NCBI GenBank assembly: GCA_018665625.1
Contig: JABJCF010000194.1
Coordinates: 1 to 7,105, forward strand
DNA from: Nitrospina sp.
Lineage (GTDB): Bacteria > Nitrospinota > Nitrospinia > Nitrospinales > VA-1
Direction of reading: 5' to 3'
Length of the DNA stretch: 7,105 nucleotides
How positions within the stretch are numbered: position 1 is the stretch's first letter; every line of letters starts with the position of its first letter. Position numbers and translations under genes: made by a program. This document shows positions 1 to 5,360 of the stretch, in pieces. Below the pieces are notes generated by a model, which was given only the letters and a program-made list of their open reading frames with translations, was not told where the DNA came from and made no database searches.

Positions 1-250
1 CAATGCCATGGACATGATCGGCGTGATGATGGGTGTACAACACGGTGTCAATTTTATTGATGTTGTAGCGAAGACACTGTTGTCTAAGATCAGTGGAAGT
101 ATCCACCAAAATTGTGTGATCATTCTGCCTCACTAGAATCGATGAGCGCAGGCGTTTGTTCCGTACATCATCAGACTGGCAAACTTCACAGGTGCAGCAG
201 ATGGATGGAACACCTGTCGAGGTTCCGGTGCCTAAAAACAAAATTTCCAT
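1..250 (-). CDS. MBL-fold metal-dependent hydrolase, PhnP-like (N-terminal part, runs off left edge)
   Basis: The frame opens with ATG at 250-248 and stays open to the window edge, giving 83 codons. The protein begins MEILFLGTGTSTGVP, the glycine-rich first strand typical of the PhnP-like branch of metallo-beta-lactamase-fold phosphodiesterases. A cysteine cluster follows (residues 18, 19, 21 and 24), then a VDTSTDLRQQ segment around residues 49-58, and then the metal-binding motif THHHADHVHG at residues 73-82 (HxHxDH type). Family knowledge: such proteins hydrolyse phosphodiesters such as cyclic phosphates or nucleotides with two metal ions in the cytoplasm. The exact substrate cannot be told here, and no phn genes are visible. 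The cysteines near the N-terminus resemble the structural metal site found in PhnP, which is inference. No Shine-Dalgarno sequence precedes the ATG, but a near-consensus promoter lies about 50 bases upstream. The remaining two-thirds of the gene lies outside the window. Confidence 0.88.
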   Translation of the reverse strand, partial: MEILFLGTGTSTGVPSICCTCEVCQSDDVRNKRLRSSILVRQNDHTILVDTSTDLRQQCLRYNINKIDTVLYTHHHADHVHGI

Positions 251-301
251 AATTATCGATTCGGTCAGAGTTAGAAAAATCAGTGTTCTAGCTGGTCGTT
301 C

Positions 302-330
302 ATTGTAAGAAGAGGGTTTGGGCGTGTCAA
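302..330 (-). promoter_or_regulatory. Sigma-70-type promoter for the MBL-fold hydrolase gene
   Basis: Read on the minus strand, a perfect TTGACA (330-325) is followed by a 17-base spacer and TACAAT (307-302), which matches the -10 consensus at five of six positions. Transcription would start near 295, leaving a leader of about 45 bases before the ATG at 250. This is the best promoter match in the window. It points away from the peroxiredoxin gene, so the two genes are divergently transcribed. Confidence 0.7.
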
Positions 331-363
331 GAAATGGGCTCTTATTTTCCTCATTTATGGCAA

Positions 364-393
364 TTGAATGCGTCTGGAAAACTATGGTAAAGT
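364..393 (+). promoter_or_regulatory. Possible promoter of the peroxiredoxin gene
   Basis: TTGAAT (364-369) and TAAAGT (388-393) are separated by 18 bases. Each matches the sigma-70 consensus at four of six positions, which is modest. A start near 400 would give a leader of about 35 bases carrying the Shine-Dalgarno sequence. A second AT-rich -10-like stretch, TATATT at 403-408, has no matching -35 box. I saw no convincing operator palindrome (for example OxyR or PerR type) in 251-434. Confidence 0.3.
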
Positions 394-434
394 AGGCCAC
401 CATATATTACTGATTCTATTATTAGGAGTTAAAC

Positions 435-1022
435 ATGTCTGCACTAGTTGCCAAACCTGCACCAGACTTTACAGCGCAAGCGGTAATGCCTGATGGCAGT
501 TTTAAAGAAATCAAACTTTCTGACTATAAAGGGAAGTATGTCATTTTATTTTTCTATCCTTTAGATTTCACTTTCGTTTGTCCTACTGAAATCATTGCTT
601 TCAGCGAAAAAATGGATGAGTTTAAAAAACGAAATACCGAAGTGCTTGGAGTTTCCATTGATAGTCATTTCTCTCATCTGGCTTGGAGAAATACCGATCG
701 CAAGAATGGTGGATTAGGCGATATCGCATACCCTCTCGTTGCCGATCTGAATAAGAAAATCACTTATGATTATGGCGTTATGCACGAAGCGGGCATTGCC
801 TTCCGTGGCTTGTTCCTGATCGATAAGGATGGCGTGGTTCAGCATCAATTGATCAATAATCTTCCGCTGGGCAGAAATATTGACGAAGCTTTGCGAATGG
901 TCGACGCGCTTCAATTCCACGAGAAAAACGGAGAAGTTTGTCCGGCGAACTGGAGTGAAGGTTCTGATGGAATGAAGGCTGATCCTAAAGGATCAAAAGA
1001 GTATTTCGAAAAGAACAACTAA
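435..1022 (+). CDS. Typical 2-Cys peroxiredoxin (Prx1/AhpC subfamily), GGLG/YF type
   Basis: This thiol peroxidase reduces hydrogen peroxide, organic peroxides and peroxynitrite in the cytoplasm; thioredoxin or an AhpF-like partner normally recycles it. The 195-residue length is normal. The peroxidatic cysteine is C49 within [13 protein letters not shown], with T46 of the PxxxT/SxxC motif and the conserved arginine R124. The resolving cysteine is C169 in GEVCPANW. The protein also has a GGLG loop (residues 92-95) and a C-terminal YF pair (190-191), the two features linked to easy over-oxidation in eukaryotic Prx1-type enzymes. The ATG at 435 is preceded by AGGAG at 424-428 with good spacing, the only canonical ribosome site in the window. 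A terminator follows directly, so the gene is probably transcribed alone. No ahpF or thioredoxin reductase gene is adjacent, so the electron donor is unknown. Names such as ahpC or tsaA are used for this family; the sequence does not settle which fits. Confidence 0.96.
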   Translation: MSALVAKPAPDFTAQAVMPDGSFKEIKLSDYKGKYVILFFYPLDFTFVCPTEIIAFSEKMDEFKKRNTEVLGVSIDSHFSHLAWRNTDRKNGGLGDIAYPLVADLNKKITYDYGVMHEAGIAFRGLFLIDKDGVVQHQLINNLPLGRNIDEALRMVDALQFHEKNGEVCPANWSEGSDGMKADPKGSKEYFEKNN

Positions 1023-1052
1023 GGCCTCGATGAGGCTTAGCATTTAATATGG

Positions 1053-1092
1053 AAATAGGGCGTTACGAATCGGTGACGCCCTATTTTTATTT
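1053..1092 (+). terminator. Intrinsic terminator after the peroxiredoxin gene
   Basis: The arms AAATAGGGCGT (1053-1063) and ACGCCCTATTT (1076-1086) pair perfectly over 11 bases. Up to three more pairs (T-G, A-T, C-G) are possible inward, leaving a loop of about six bases. The T-rich run TTTTTATTT follows on the plus strand only, so it acts in the peroxiredoxin direction. A smaller hairpin, GCCTC-GAT-GAGGC (1024-1036), sits just after the stop codon, between gene and terminator. Termination should largely separate the peroxiredoxin gene from surE. Confidence 0.85.
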
Positions 1093-1093
1093 G

Positions 1094-1109
1094 TACCGGC
1101 GAACCGGTA
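1094..1109 (+). other. Perfect hairpin in the surE leader
   Basis: TACCGG (1094-1099) and CCGGTA (1104-1109) form a perfect six-pair stem closed by the four-base loop CGAA. It lies between the upstream terminator and the ribosome site of surE (AAGG at 1116-1119). No T-run follows, so it is not a terminator for the plus strand. It could stabilise the 5' end of a surE transcript or be a protein-binding palindrome. The function is not known from the sequence. Confidence 0.5.
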
Positions 1110-1127
1110 ATAGAAAAGGTTTTTTAA

Positions 1128-1883
1128 ATGATTCTTCTTTGTAACGATGATGGATTCAATGCTGAGGGCTTGCGTGTTTTGCGTAAAGAACTCCTGGCAT
1201 TAGATGAGGTTGTAATTGTCGCACCCGAAACAGAACAGAGCGCGATGGGCCATGCAATAACCCTGAACGAACCCCTAAAGGTAAGAAGGGTGGAGGAAGA
1301 GGGCGAGTTCATAGGCTATGCAGTCAATGGAACTCCGGCAGATTGTGTCAAACTCGCGATCACGGTCTTGTTGGAGGAACCTCCCAAACTCGTTGTTTCT
1401 GGAATCAACATGGGGGGCAACCTCGGTATATGTGCACTTTATTCAGGTACGGTTTCTGCTGCCACCGAAGCGATGGTTATGGGTGTGCCGAGTATTGCAG
1501 TTTCTCTGGACACTTATGAAAACCCGGATTTTAATCCAGCCGCGAAATTCATTCACAAATTGATTCCACAGTTACTTGAAAAAGGTTTGCCTGAGGGGGT
1601 GGTTTTGAACATCAACGTGCCTCCCGTTCCCGAATCAGAATTTGCAGGAGTGGCTATTACTCGGCAGGGTAAGTCGCGGGTGATAGAGGAATTCGATTGC
1701 AGGAAAGATCCGCGTGGTAGAACTTATTACTGGTTGGCCGGAGAAATGCTTTTTGAAGAAACGGAAGAGGGGGCCGACTGCGTGATGATAGCCAAAAAAT
1801 ATATTTCAATTGCCCCGATCCATTTTGATCTCACCCATTACCCCTCCATCGACGCATTGAAGGATTGGGAGCTGGAAATTTAA
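1128..1883 (+). CDS. surE: 5'/3'-nucleotidase SurE
   Basis: SurE is a metal-dependent phosphatase that removes phosphate from 5'- and 3'-nucleoside monophosphates, and in some species from short polyphosphate. It is linked to stationary-phase and stress survival. The 251-residue length is normal. The start is fixed by the family N-terminus: MILLCNDDG places the metal-binding aspartates at D7 and D8. S38 in [13 protein letters not shown] and N94 in SGINMGGN complete the usual metal site. The block [12 protein letters not shown] (104-115) is family-typical, but the common DD pair before it (as in NLGDDV) is ICA here. A weak ribosome site, AAGG at 1116-1119, precedes the ATG by eight bases. The gene sits behind the peroxiredoxin terminator with no clear promoter of its own, so it may depend partly on read-through. 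Its last four bases overlap the end of gatA on the opposite strand. The pcm and nlpD genes that often neighbour surE are absent. Confidence 0.95.
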   Translation: MILLCNDDGFNAEGLRVLRKELLALDEVVIVAPETEQSAMGHAITLNEPLKVRRVEEEGEFIGYAVNGTPADCVKLAITVLLEEPPKLVVSGINMGGNLGICALYSGTVSAATEAMVMGVPSIAVSLDTYENPDFNPAAKFIHKLIPQLLEKGLPEGVVLNINVPPVPESEFAGVAITRQGKSRVIEEFDCRKDPRGRTYYWLAGEMLFEETEEGADCVMIAKKYISIAPIHFDLTHYPSIDALKDWELEI

Positions 1884-3334
1884 ACCGGTGCTTGCTGGGT
1901 GTGGAAGTTGGTGGCTTGCTGGAATTTGTGCCCGACTGCGATCAGATTCGCTTCATCAAAATGTTTACCCATCAGTTGTAATCCTACCGGAAGGTTTTCT
2001 CCTCCAACAAATCCACAAGGAATTGACATCGCCGGGATGCCCGCCAGGTTGGCAGAGATAGTGTAGATATCCGCTAGATACATCTGCAAAGGGTCATCCA
2101 GTTTTTCCCCAAGTTTGAATGCGGGATAAGGAGTGACCGGCGCGGCTATGACATCGCATTTTTCCAATGCGTTTTCGAAATCTTGTTTGATAAGCGTTCT
2201 TACTTGTTGGCCTTTTAAATAGTAGGCGTCGTAATAACCGGAACTGAGCACAAAGGTTCCCAAAATGATGCGGCGTTTGACCTCTTCTCCGAACCCTTCT
2301 TCGCGGGTATTTTCGTACATATTGACAAGGTTGTCGGACTTTTGTGATCGGTGACCGTATTTGACTCCATCGTATCGAGACAGATTGGTACTGGCCTCGG
2401 CACAGGCAATGATGTAGTAGGCCGCGACAGCGTAATCGAGATGCGGTAGAGAAACTTCTACCGTTTGCATGCCCAACGATTCAAGTGTGCGAATGCCTTC
2501 CTGCACGGCTTTTTCCACTTCAGGTTGCATGCCGCCGGTAAAATATTCTTTTGGGATGCCCAGTTTCATTCCCTTCACATCCTGCTGCAGGGCCTGAGTG
2601 AAATCGGGTAGCGGTACATCGGCAGAGGTGGAATCTTGTTTATCTTTTCCTCCAATCACATTCAAAAGAGTTGCGGCATCGGCAACGGATTTTGTAATGG
2701 GTCCGATCTGGTCTAAAGAGGATGCAAAAGCCACGAGCCCGAATCGGGATACGCGTCCGTAGGTGGGTTTGAGTCCGGTCACGCCACAAAATCCTGCTGG
2801 CTGACGAATGGAGCCACCGGTATCGCTACCTAGTGCTGCAATGCATTCATGCGCCGCAACTGCCGCTGCGGAACCACCACTGGAGCCTCCGGGAACCCGG
2901 TCGAGTGCCCACGGGTTTTTGGATGGATGATGCGATGAGTTTTCGTTGGAGGAACCCATTGCGAACTCATCCATGTTGGTTTTGCCGACGATCACGGCAC
3001 CCGCCGCATGGAGACGGTTCACAACCGTTGCGTTATAGGGTGCGACAAATTGGTCGAGAATTTTTGATGCGCATGTTGTGCGACTGCCCTGGGTACAGAT
3101 CAAATCTTTTAAAGCAATAGGCACACCCAGTAAAGGCTGTTCTTCCCCCTTGGCTATTCTTGCATCGGCTGCTTTGGCTTGCTCTATGGCTTTGTCCCGC
3201 ATCAAATGAGCAAAGGCTTTTACTTTGTCTTCCACCGCATCAATGCGTGCAAAAACGGCTTCTGTCAATTGGACCGAAGAAAGTTTTTTGGACTTCAGTA
3301 GTTCGCGTGCCTGGGTAATGGAAGTGCGGTGCAT
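1880..3334 (-). CDS. gatA: Asp-tRNA(Asn)/Glu-tRNA(Gln) amidotransferase subunit A
   Basis: GatA is the glutaminase subunit of the cytoplasmic GatCAB complex. It frees ammonia from glutamine, and GatB uses that ammonia to convert misacylated Glu-tRNA(Gln) or Asp-tRNA(Asn). Starting at ATG 3334-3332 the protein has 484 residues, the usual family length. The amidase-signature triad is complete: K76 in ALKDL, the cis-serine S151 in [10 protein letters not shown], and the nucleophile S175 in [12 protein letters not shown]. The frame is open further upstream, to 3430, but those 32 extra residues overlap gatC and are not family-like, while [13 protein letters not shown] looks like a normal GatA N-terminus. 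The ATG lies four bases after the gatC stop with no Shine-Dalgarno sequence, so it is probably translated by coupling with gatC. No gatB is in the window. The stop codon overlaps that of surE, with no terminator between the two. Confidence 0.96.
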   Translation of the reverse strand: MHRTSITQARELLKSKKLSSVQLTEAVFARIDAVEDKVKAFAHLMRDKAIEQAKAADARIAKGEEQPLLGVPIALKDLICTQGSRTTCASKILDQFVAPYNATVVNRLHAAGAVIVGKTNMDEFAMGSSNENSSHHPSKNPWALDRVPGGSSGGSAAAVAAHECIAALGSDTGGSIRQPAGFCGVTGLKPTYGRVSRFGLVAFASSLDQIGPITKSVADAATLLNVIGGKDKQDSTSADVPLPDFTQALQQDVKGMKLGIPKEYFTGGMQPEVEKAVQEGIRTLESLGMQTVEVSLPHLDYAVAAYYIIACAEASTNLSRYDGVKYGHRSQKSDNLVNMYENTREEGFGEEVKRRIILGTFVLSSGYYDAYYLKGQQVRTLIKQDFENALEKCDVIAAPVTPYPAFKLGEKLDDPLQMYLADIYTISANLAGIPAMSIPCGFVGGENLPVGLQLMGKHFDEANLIAVGHKFQQATNFHTQQAPV

Positions 3335-3338
3335 GAGA

Positions 3339-3626
3339 TTATAATATTTTAGGTACTTCGTAATGCCCTTTGCTATGTGCGGGGGAATCGTTAATCGGGT
3401 CCTGCTGGGTGAGGGGTTCCGTAGGAACATCTTCGCGGAAAACGTTATTCAATCCCAATACATGTGCAGTGGGTTCTACGTTTTTGGTATCCAACTCGCT
3501 GAGTTTTTCGATGTATTCGATGATGGTTCCCATTTGATTCGAGAACTTTTCTTTTTCCGCATCGGTCAGTTTCAAGCGGGCCAGTTTAGCAACGTGTTCA
3601 ATATCCATTCTGTTCTTATCGTTCAA
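3339..3626 (-). CDS. gatC: Asp-tRNA(Asn)/Glu-tRNA(Gln) amidotransferase subunit C
   Basis: GatC is the small subunit that wraps around and stabilises GatA and GatB in the transamidation complex. The 95-residue protein has the family's N-terminal helix block [18 protein letters not shown] (from residue 11), the [13 protein letters not shown] segment, the [19 protein letters not shown] region, and a C-terminal tail ending HYEVPKIL, all normal for GatC. ATG 3626 gives ten residues before the HVAKLARL block, as in most family members. The alternative ATG at 3608 (MDIEHVAKL) would leave only four. Neither has a clear ribosome site. gatC leads gatA by four bases, so the two form an operon. A -10-like TCTAAT at 3651-3646 (minus strand) lies about 20 bases upstream but lacks a good -35, so the promoter is uncertain. 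Confidence 0.94.
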   Translation of the reverse strand: MNDKNRMDIEHVAKLARLKLTDAEKEKFSNQMGTIIEYIEKLSELDTKNVEPTAHVLGLNNVFREDVPTEPLTQQDPINDSPAHSKGHYEVPKIL

Positions 3627-3816
3627 TGTGCTGGTGTGGAAAATGATTAGAAAAGCTTAAACCAGGGGCATAACGACTAATGTTTGTCGAAAAAGGCTCT
3701 GACCTATTTCCACCGGGCACCCTCTAGCGAGAGATGCAAATAGACTTGCCTTTTGCTGCGCTCAATGGTGATGATGGTCTAACGAGTTATGCTCATCGGG
3801 TCCAGCGTCACGCTGG
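3627..3816. other. Non-coding gap between the lysine-rich gene and gatC
   Basis: I see no credible gene in these 190 bases. The gap must hold the gatCA promoter, and a TCTAAT at 3651-3646 on the minus strand is a -10 candidate. It also contains a perfect hairpin (3802-3816), a weak hairpin CTCT-AGCG-AGAG (3722-3733), and a minus-strand stretch reading GGTCAGAGCCTTTTT (about 3704-3690). From memory, that last stretch resembles short sequences seen beside REP-associated transposase genes in other bacteria. A decayed repeat or small mobile remnant is possible but unproven. No tRNA fold was recognised. Confidence 0.4.
3802..3816 (-). repeat. Perfect hairpin directly after the lysine-rich gene
   Basis: CCAGCG (3802-3807) and CGCTGG (3811-3816) pair perfectly around a three-base loop. 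On the minus strand the hairpin starts at the base after the TAG stop codon at 3819-3817, and the bases directly before it read GTAG. No T-run follows on either strand, so it is not a classical terminator. It may protect the 3' end of the transcript or be a REP-type palindrome, since a GTAG tetranucleotide beside a hairpin is a known REP hallmark. Part of that GTAG is simply the stop codon, so the match may be chance. Confidence 0.45.
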
Positions 3817-4026
3817 CTACTCGGAGGTGGCCTTACGGTCTTTTTTCTTTTTCTTTTTCAGCTCGACCATTTTTTCGGTAGCGGTGATTTTAGATGCTTT
3901 GCGCGCCAGTCGCTTGGTTTTCTTTTTCAAATTACGAATTTCGCCGGCATCGTCTTTTTTAGACGCTTCTGCTAGTTTAGACTGAGTTGTTTTGAGATGT
4001 TCCTGCAGCTTTTCAACGGTTGCCAT
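3817..4026 (-). CDS. Small lysine-rich basic protein of unknown function
   Basis: From ATG 4026-4024 the product is 69 residues: 19 lysines, 4 arginines and 10 acidic residues, so it is strongly positive. Residues 2-24 (ATVEKLQEHLKTTQSKLAEASKK) look like an amphipathic, possibly coiled-coil helix. Residues 31-46 are a basic RNLKKKTKRLARKASK block, and a run of six lysines fills residues 57-62 near the C-terminus. There is no signal peptide, membrane segment or cysteine. I do not recognise the family. The charge pattern would suit binding to nucleic acid or the ribosome, which is inference. Support for a real gene: a good promoter at a proper distance, a protein-like periodic helix, a position between known genes, and a hairpin right after the stop. 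A TTG five codons upstream (4041) is in frame but has no ribosome site. The ATG has only a weak GGA about ten bases before it. Confidence 0.68.
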   Translation of the reverse strand: MATVEKLQEHLKTTQSKLAEASKKDDAGEIRNLKKKTKRLARKASKITATEKMVELKKKKKKDRKATSE

Positions 4027-4066
4027 GTTGTTCTTTTCCAATATTAAAGGGTTCAGGTAAGCCCTA

Positions 4067-4096
4067 TTTATACCATAAGGCGGCTCATTTAATCAA
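4067..4096 (-). promoter_or_regulatory. Promoter of the lysine-rich small gene
   Basis: On the minus strand, TTGATT (4096-4091) is followed by an 18-base spacer and TATAAA (4072-4067). The -10 is preceded by TGG, giving an extended -10 element. The -35 matches consensus at four of six positions and the -10 at five of six. Transcription would begin near 4060, leaving a leader of about 34 bases before the ATG at 4026. The promoter lies in the short gap after the receiver-phosphatase gene, so the small gene can be expressed independently of it. Confidence 0.55.
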
Positions 4097-4117
4097 GAAA
4101 GCTAGTGGTGGTTTGAT

Positions 4118-5278
4118 TTAAGGCTCCACTTCGAGGATAACCAGGGTGAAATCATCGGTGAATTCGCAGCCATCCAGATAGGTTTGAACGTGGTTTTTAA
4201 GTTCCAAACCCAGTTTTTCAGCGTTCATGGATTGCCCCATAATTTGGGCATTCTTCTTTAAACGTTCCAGGCCATACATTTCCTGGTCCATTCCCCGGGC
4301 TTCGGTGAGCCCATCAGTGTAACAGACCAGTTTGCTGTTGAGAGGGAGCTCTATTTCCTTCTCATCCAAGGCGTTATCGCAATGAATCATGAGCGGGAAC
4401 CCCTTTTCGGTGTTCAGTTCCAGAATCCGGTTCGCTCCATAATCAATGAGAAGCGGTGGGTTGTGGCCCGCCGAAGCATATTTCATGCATCGAGTGGGCA
4501 AATGAAGCACCCCATAAAATGCTGTGATGAAATGTCCCGACTTTTGATTGTCGCAAAGACTTTGGTTTATTTTTTCCAATACTTCTTTTGGAGATCGAAT
4601 GGTTGATAAAAAAGATCGCAAAACCACACGCATCATTGCCATGATGACCGCAGCCGGGGACCCATGTCCAGATACGTCGGCAACCAGAATACCGAGATGG
4701 TCGTTATCAATCCGAATGAAATCGTAATAATCTCCGCTGGCCTTGGAAGAGGGTTGGTAATCAGCAAAAAACTGAAATCCGGGAATATCGGGAAGCGTGT
4801 GGCAAAGCAAACTTTTTTGAATGGATGCGATGATATCCTGTTCACGTTCAATAAAAGCGTAAGCCTCTGTCAACTCGTTATAGAGTTTTTTGGTTCTCAG
4901 TACGGCTTGAACCCTGGCCAGCAACTCTTCCGGCTCAAAAGGTTTTGCGAGATAATCTTCGGCTCCGCTTTTGAGTCCGATTTTCATGCTTTCAAGGTCG
5001 CCTTTGCCAGTGATGAAAATGATGGGTGTGAAGCTGTTGGTTTCTGAATCGAGTGCCTTGATTTTTTTGCAGGCTTCAAAACCATTCATCTCCGGCATTT
5101 CAACATCCATGAGAATGAGATCGGGTTTTTCTTTTTTGAAGGCTTCGATTGCGACCAATCCGTTTTCAGCAGAACAGGTCTCGTAATCTTTTTGCAGGAT
5201 ATTGTTGATGACAGCAACGATGGTTTTCGAGTCGTCAACAATAAGAATTTTTAGCCGGCGTTCCGGGGATAAACTCAT
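4118..5278 (-). CDS. Response regulator with C-terminal PP2C (SpoIIE/RsbU-type) serine phosphatase domain
   Basis: This 386-residue cytoplasmic protein joins a phosphorylation-controlled switch to a protein phosphatase. The receiver domain (about 10-127) has the acidic pair D15/D16, the phospho-acceptor D58 in LILMDVEMPEMNG, T90 and the lysine K112 in AKPFEPEE. A helical linker (about 128-160), probably coiled coil, includes the IQKSLL element typical of RsbU-like phosphatases. The PP2C domain (about 165-385) keeps the metal-binding acids: D183 in SGDYYD, D201 in ADVSGHG, D322 in YTDGLTE, and D375/D376 in TDDFTLV, so it should be active. Family knowledge: such proteins dephosphorylate anti-sigma-factor antagonists in partner-switching pathways. 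No histidine kinase, STAS antagonist or anti-sigma kinase lies in the window, so input and target are unknown. The ATG at 5278 has no Shine-Dalgarno sequence, but a strong promoter lies just upstream. No terminator is evident after the stop. Confidence 0.93.
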   Translation of the reverse strand: MSLSPERRLKILIVDDSKTIVAVINNILQKDYETCSAENGLVAIEAFKKEKPDLILMDVEMPEMNGFEACKKIKALDSETNSFTPIIFITGKGDLESMKIGLKSGAEDYLAKPFEPEELLARVQAVLRTKKLYNELTEAYAFIEREQDIIASIQKSLLCHTLPDIPGFQFFADYQPSSKASGDYYDFIRIDNDHLGILVADVSGHGSPAAVIMAMMRVVLRSFLSTIRSPKEVLEKINQSLCDNQKSGHFITAFYGVLHLPTRCMKYASAGHNPPLLIDYGANRILELNTEKGFPLMIHCDNALDEKEIELPLNSKLVCYTDGLTEARGMDQEMYGLERLKKNAQIMGQSMNAEKLGLELKNHVQTYLDGCEFTDDFTLVILEVEP

Positions 5279-5310
5279 AGCAAAGCGAATTAAGTTCTAG
5301 AATGCTTGTA

Positions 5311-5338
5311 AATATAAAGGCAGGTGAAAAAAAGTCAA
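5311..5338 (-). promoter_or_regulatory. Sigma-70-type promoter of the receiver-phosphatase gene
   Basis: On the minus strand, TTGACT (5338-5333) and TATATT (5316-5311) are separated by 16 bases. Each hexamer matches consensus at five of six positions. The spacer begins with a T-run. The predicted start near 5304 leaves about 25 untranslated bases before the ATG at 5278. The promoter sits between the end of comEC and this gene, so the gene does not need read-through from comEC. Confidence 0.6.
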
Positions 5339-5343
5339 TGAAA

Positions 5344-5356
5344 GAAAATATTTTTC
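5344..5356 (-). other. AT-rich hairpin after comEC
   Basis: GAAAA (5344-5348) and TTTTC (5352-5356) can pair around a three-base loop just downstream of the comEC stop at 5363-5361. The stem is almost all A-T and so is unstable. It could help end comEC transcription together with the T-run at 5332-5326, but it also overlaps the region just upstream of the next promoter. It is a weak terminator candidate at best. Confidence 0.25.
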
Positions 5357-5360
5357 AATT

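Noticed and set aside
3338..3343. Perfect TATAAT on the minus strand at the end of gatC
   Set aside because: A start from it would fall at or inside the gatA start codon, and no -35 box lies at the right distance. It is more likely chance in an AT-rich coding end.
3335..3430. 32-residue N-terminal extension of GatA from an upstream start at 3430
   Set aside because: It lies wholly over the end of gatC in another frame, has no family resemblance, and the ATG at 3334 gives the normal GatA N-terminus and length.
3627..3816. tRNA or other known structural RNA in the gap before gatC
   Set aside because: No cloverleaf, T-loop or other recognisable RNA signature could be traced on either strand.
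3734..3985. 83-codon plus-strand frame with a long phenylalanine run
   Set aside because: The phenylalanine run is the reverse complement of the lysine codons of the small basic protein; the minus-strand reading has a better promoter, start and composition.
4027..4041. TTG start adding five residues to the lysine-rich protein
   Set aside because: It has no ribosome site, and the ATG at 4026 is the stronger start codon with at least a weak upstream GGA.
4664..5047. 127-codon open frame on the plus strand
   Set aside because: It is antisense to the receiver-phosphatase gene, whose receiver and PP2C motifs are unmistakable.
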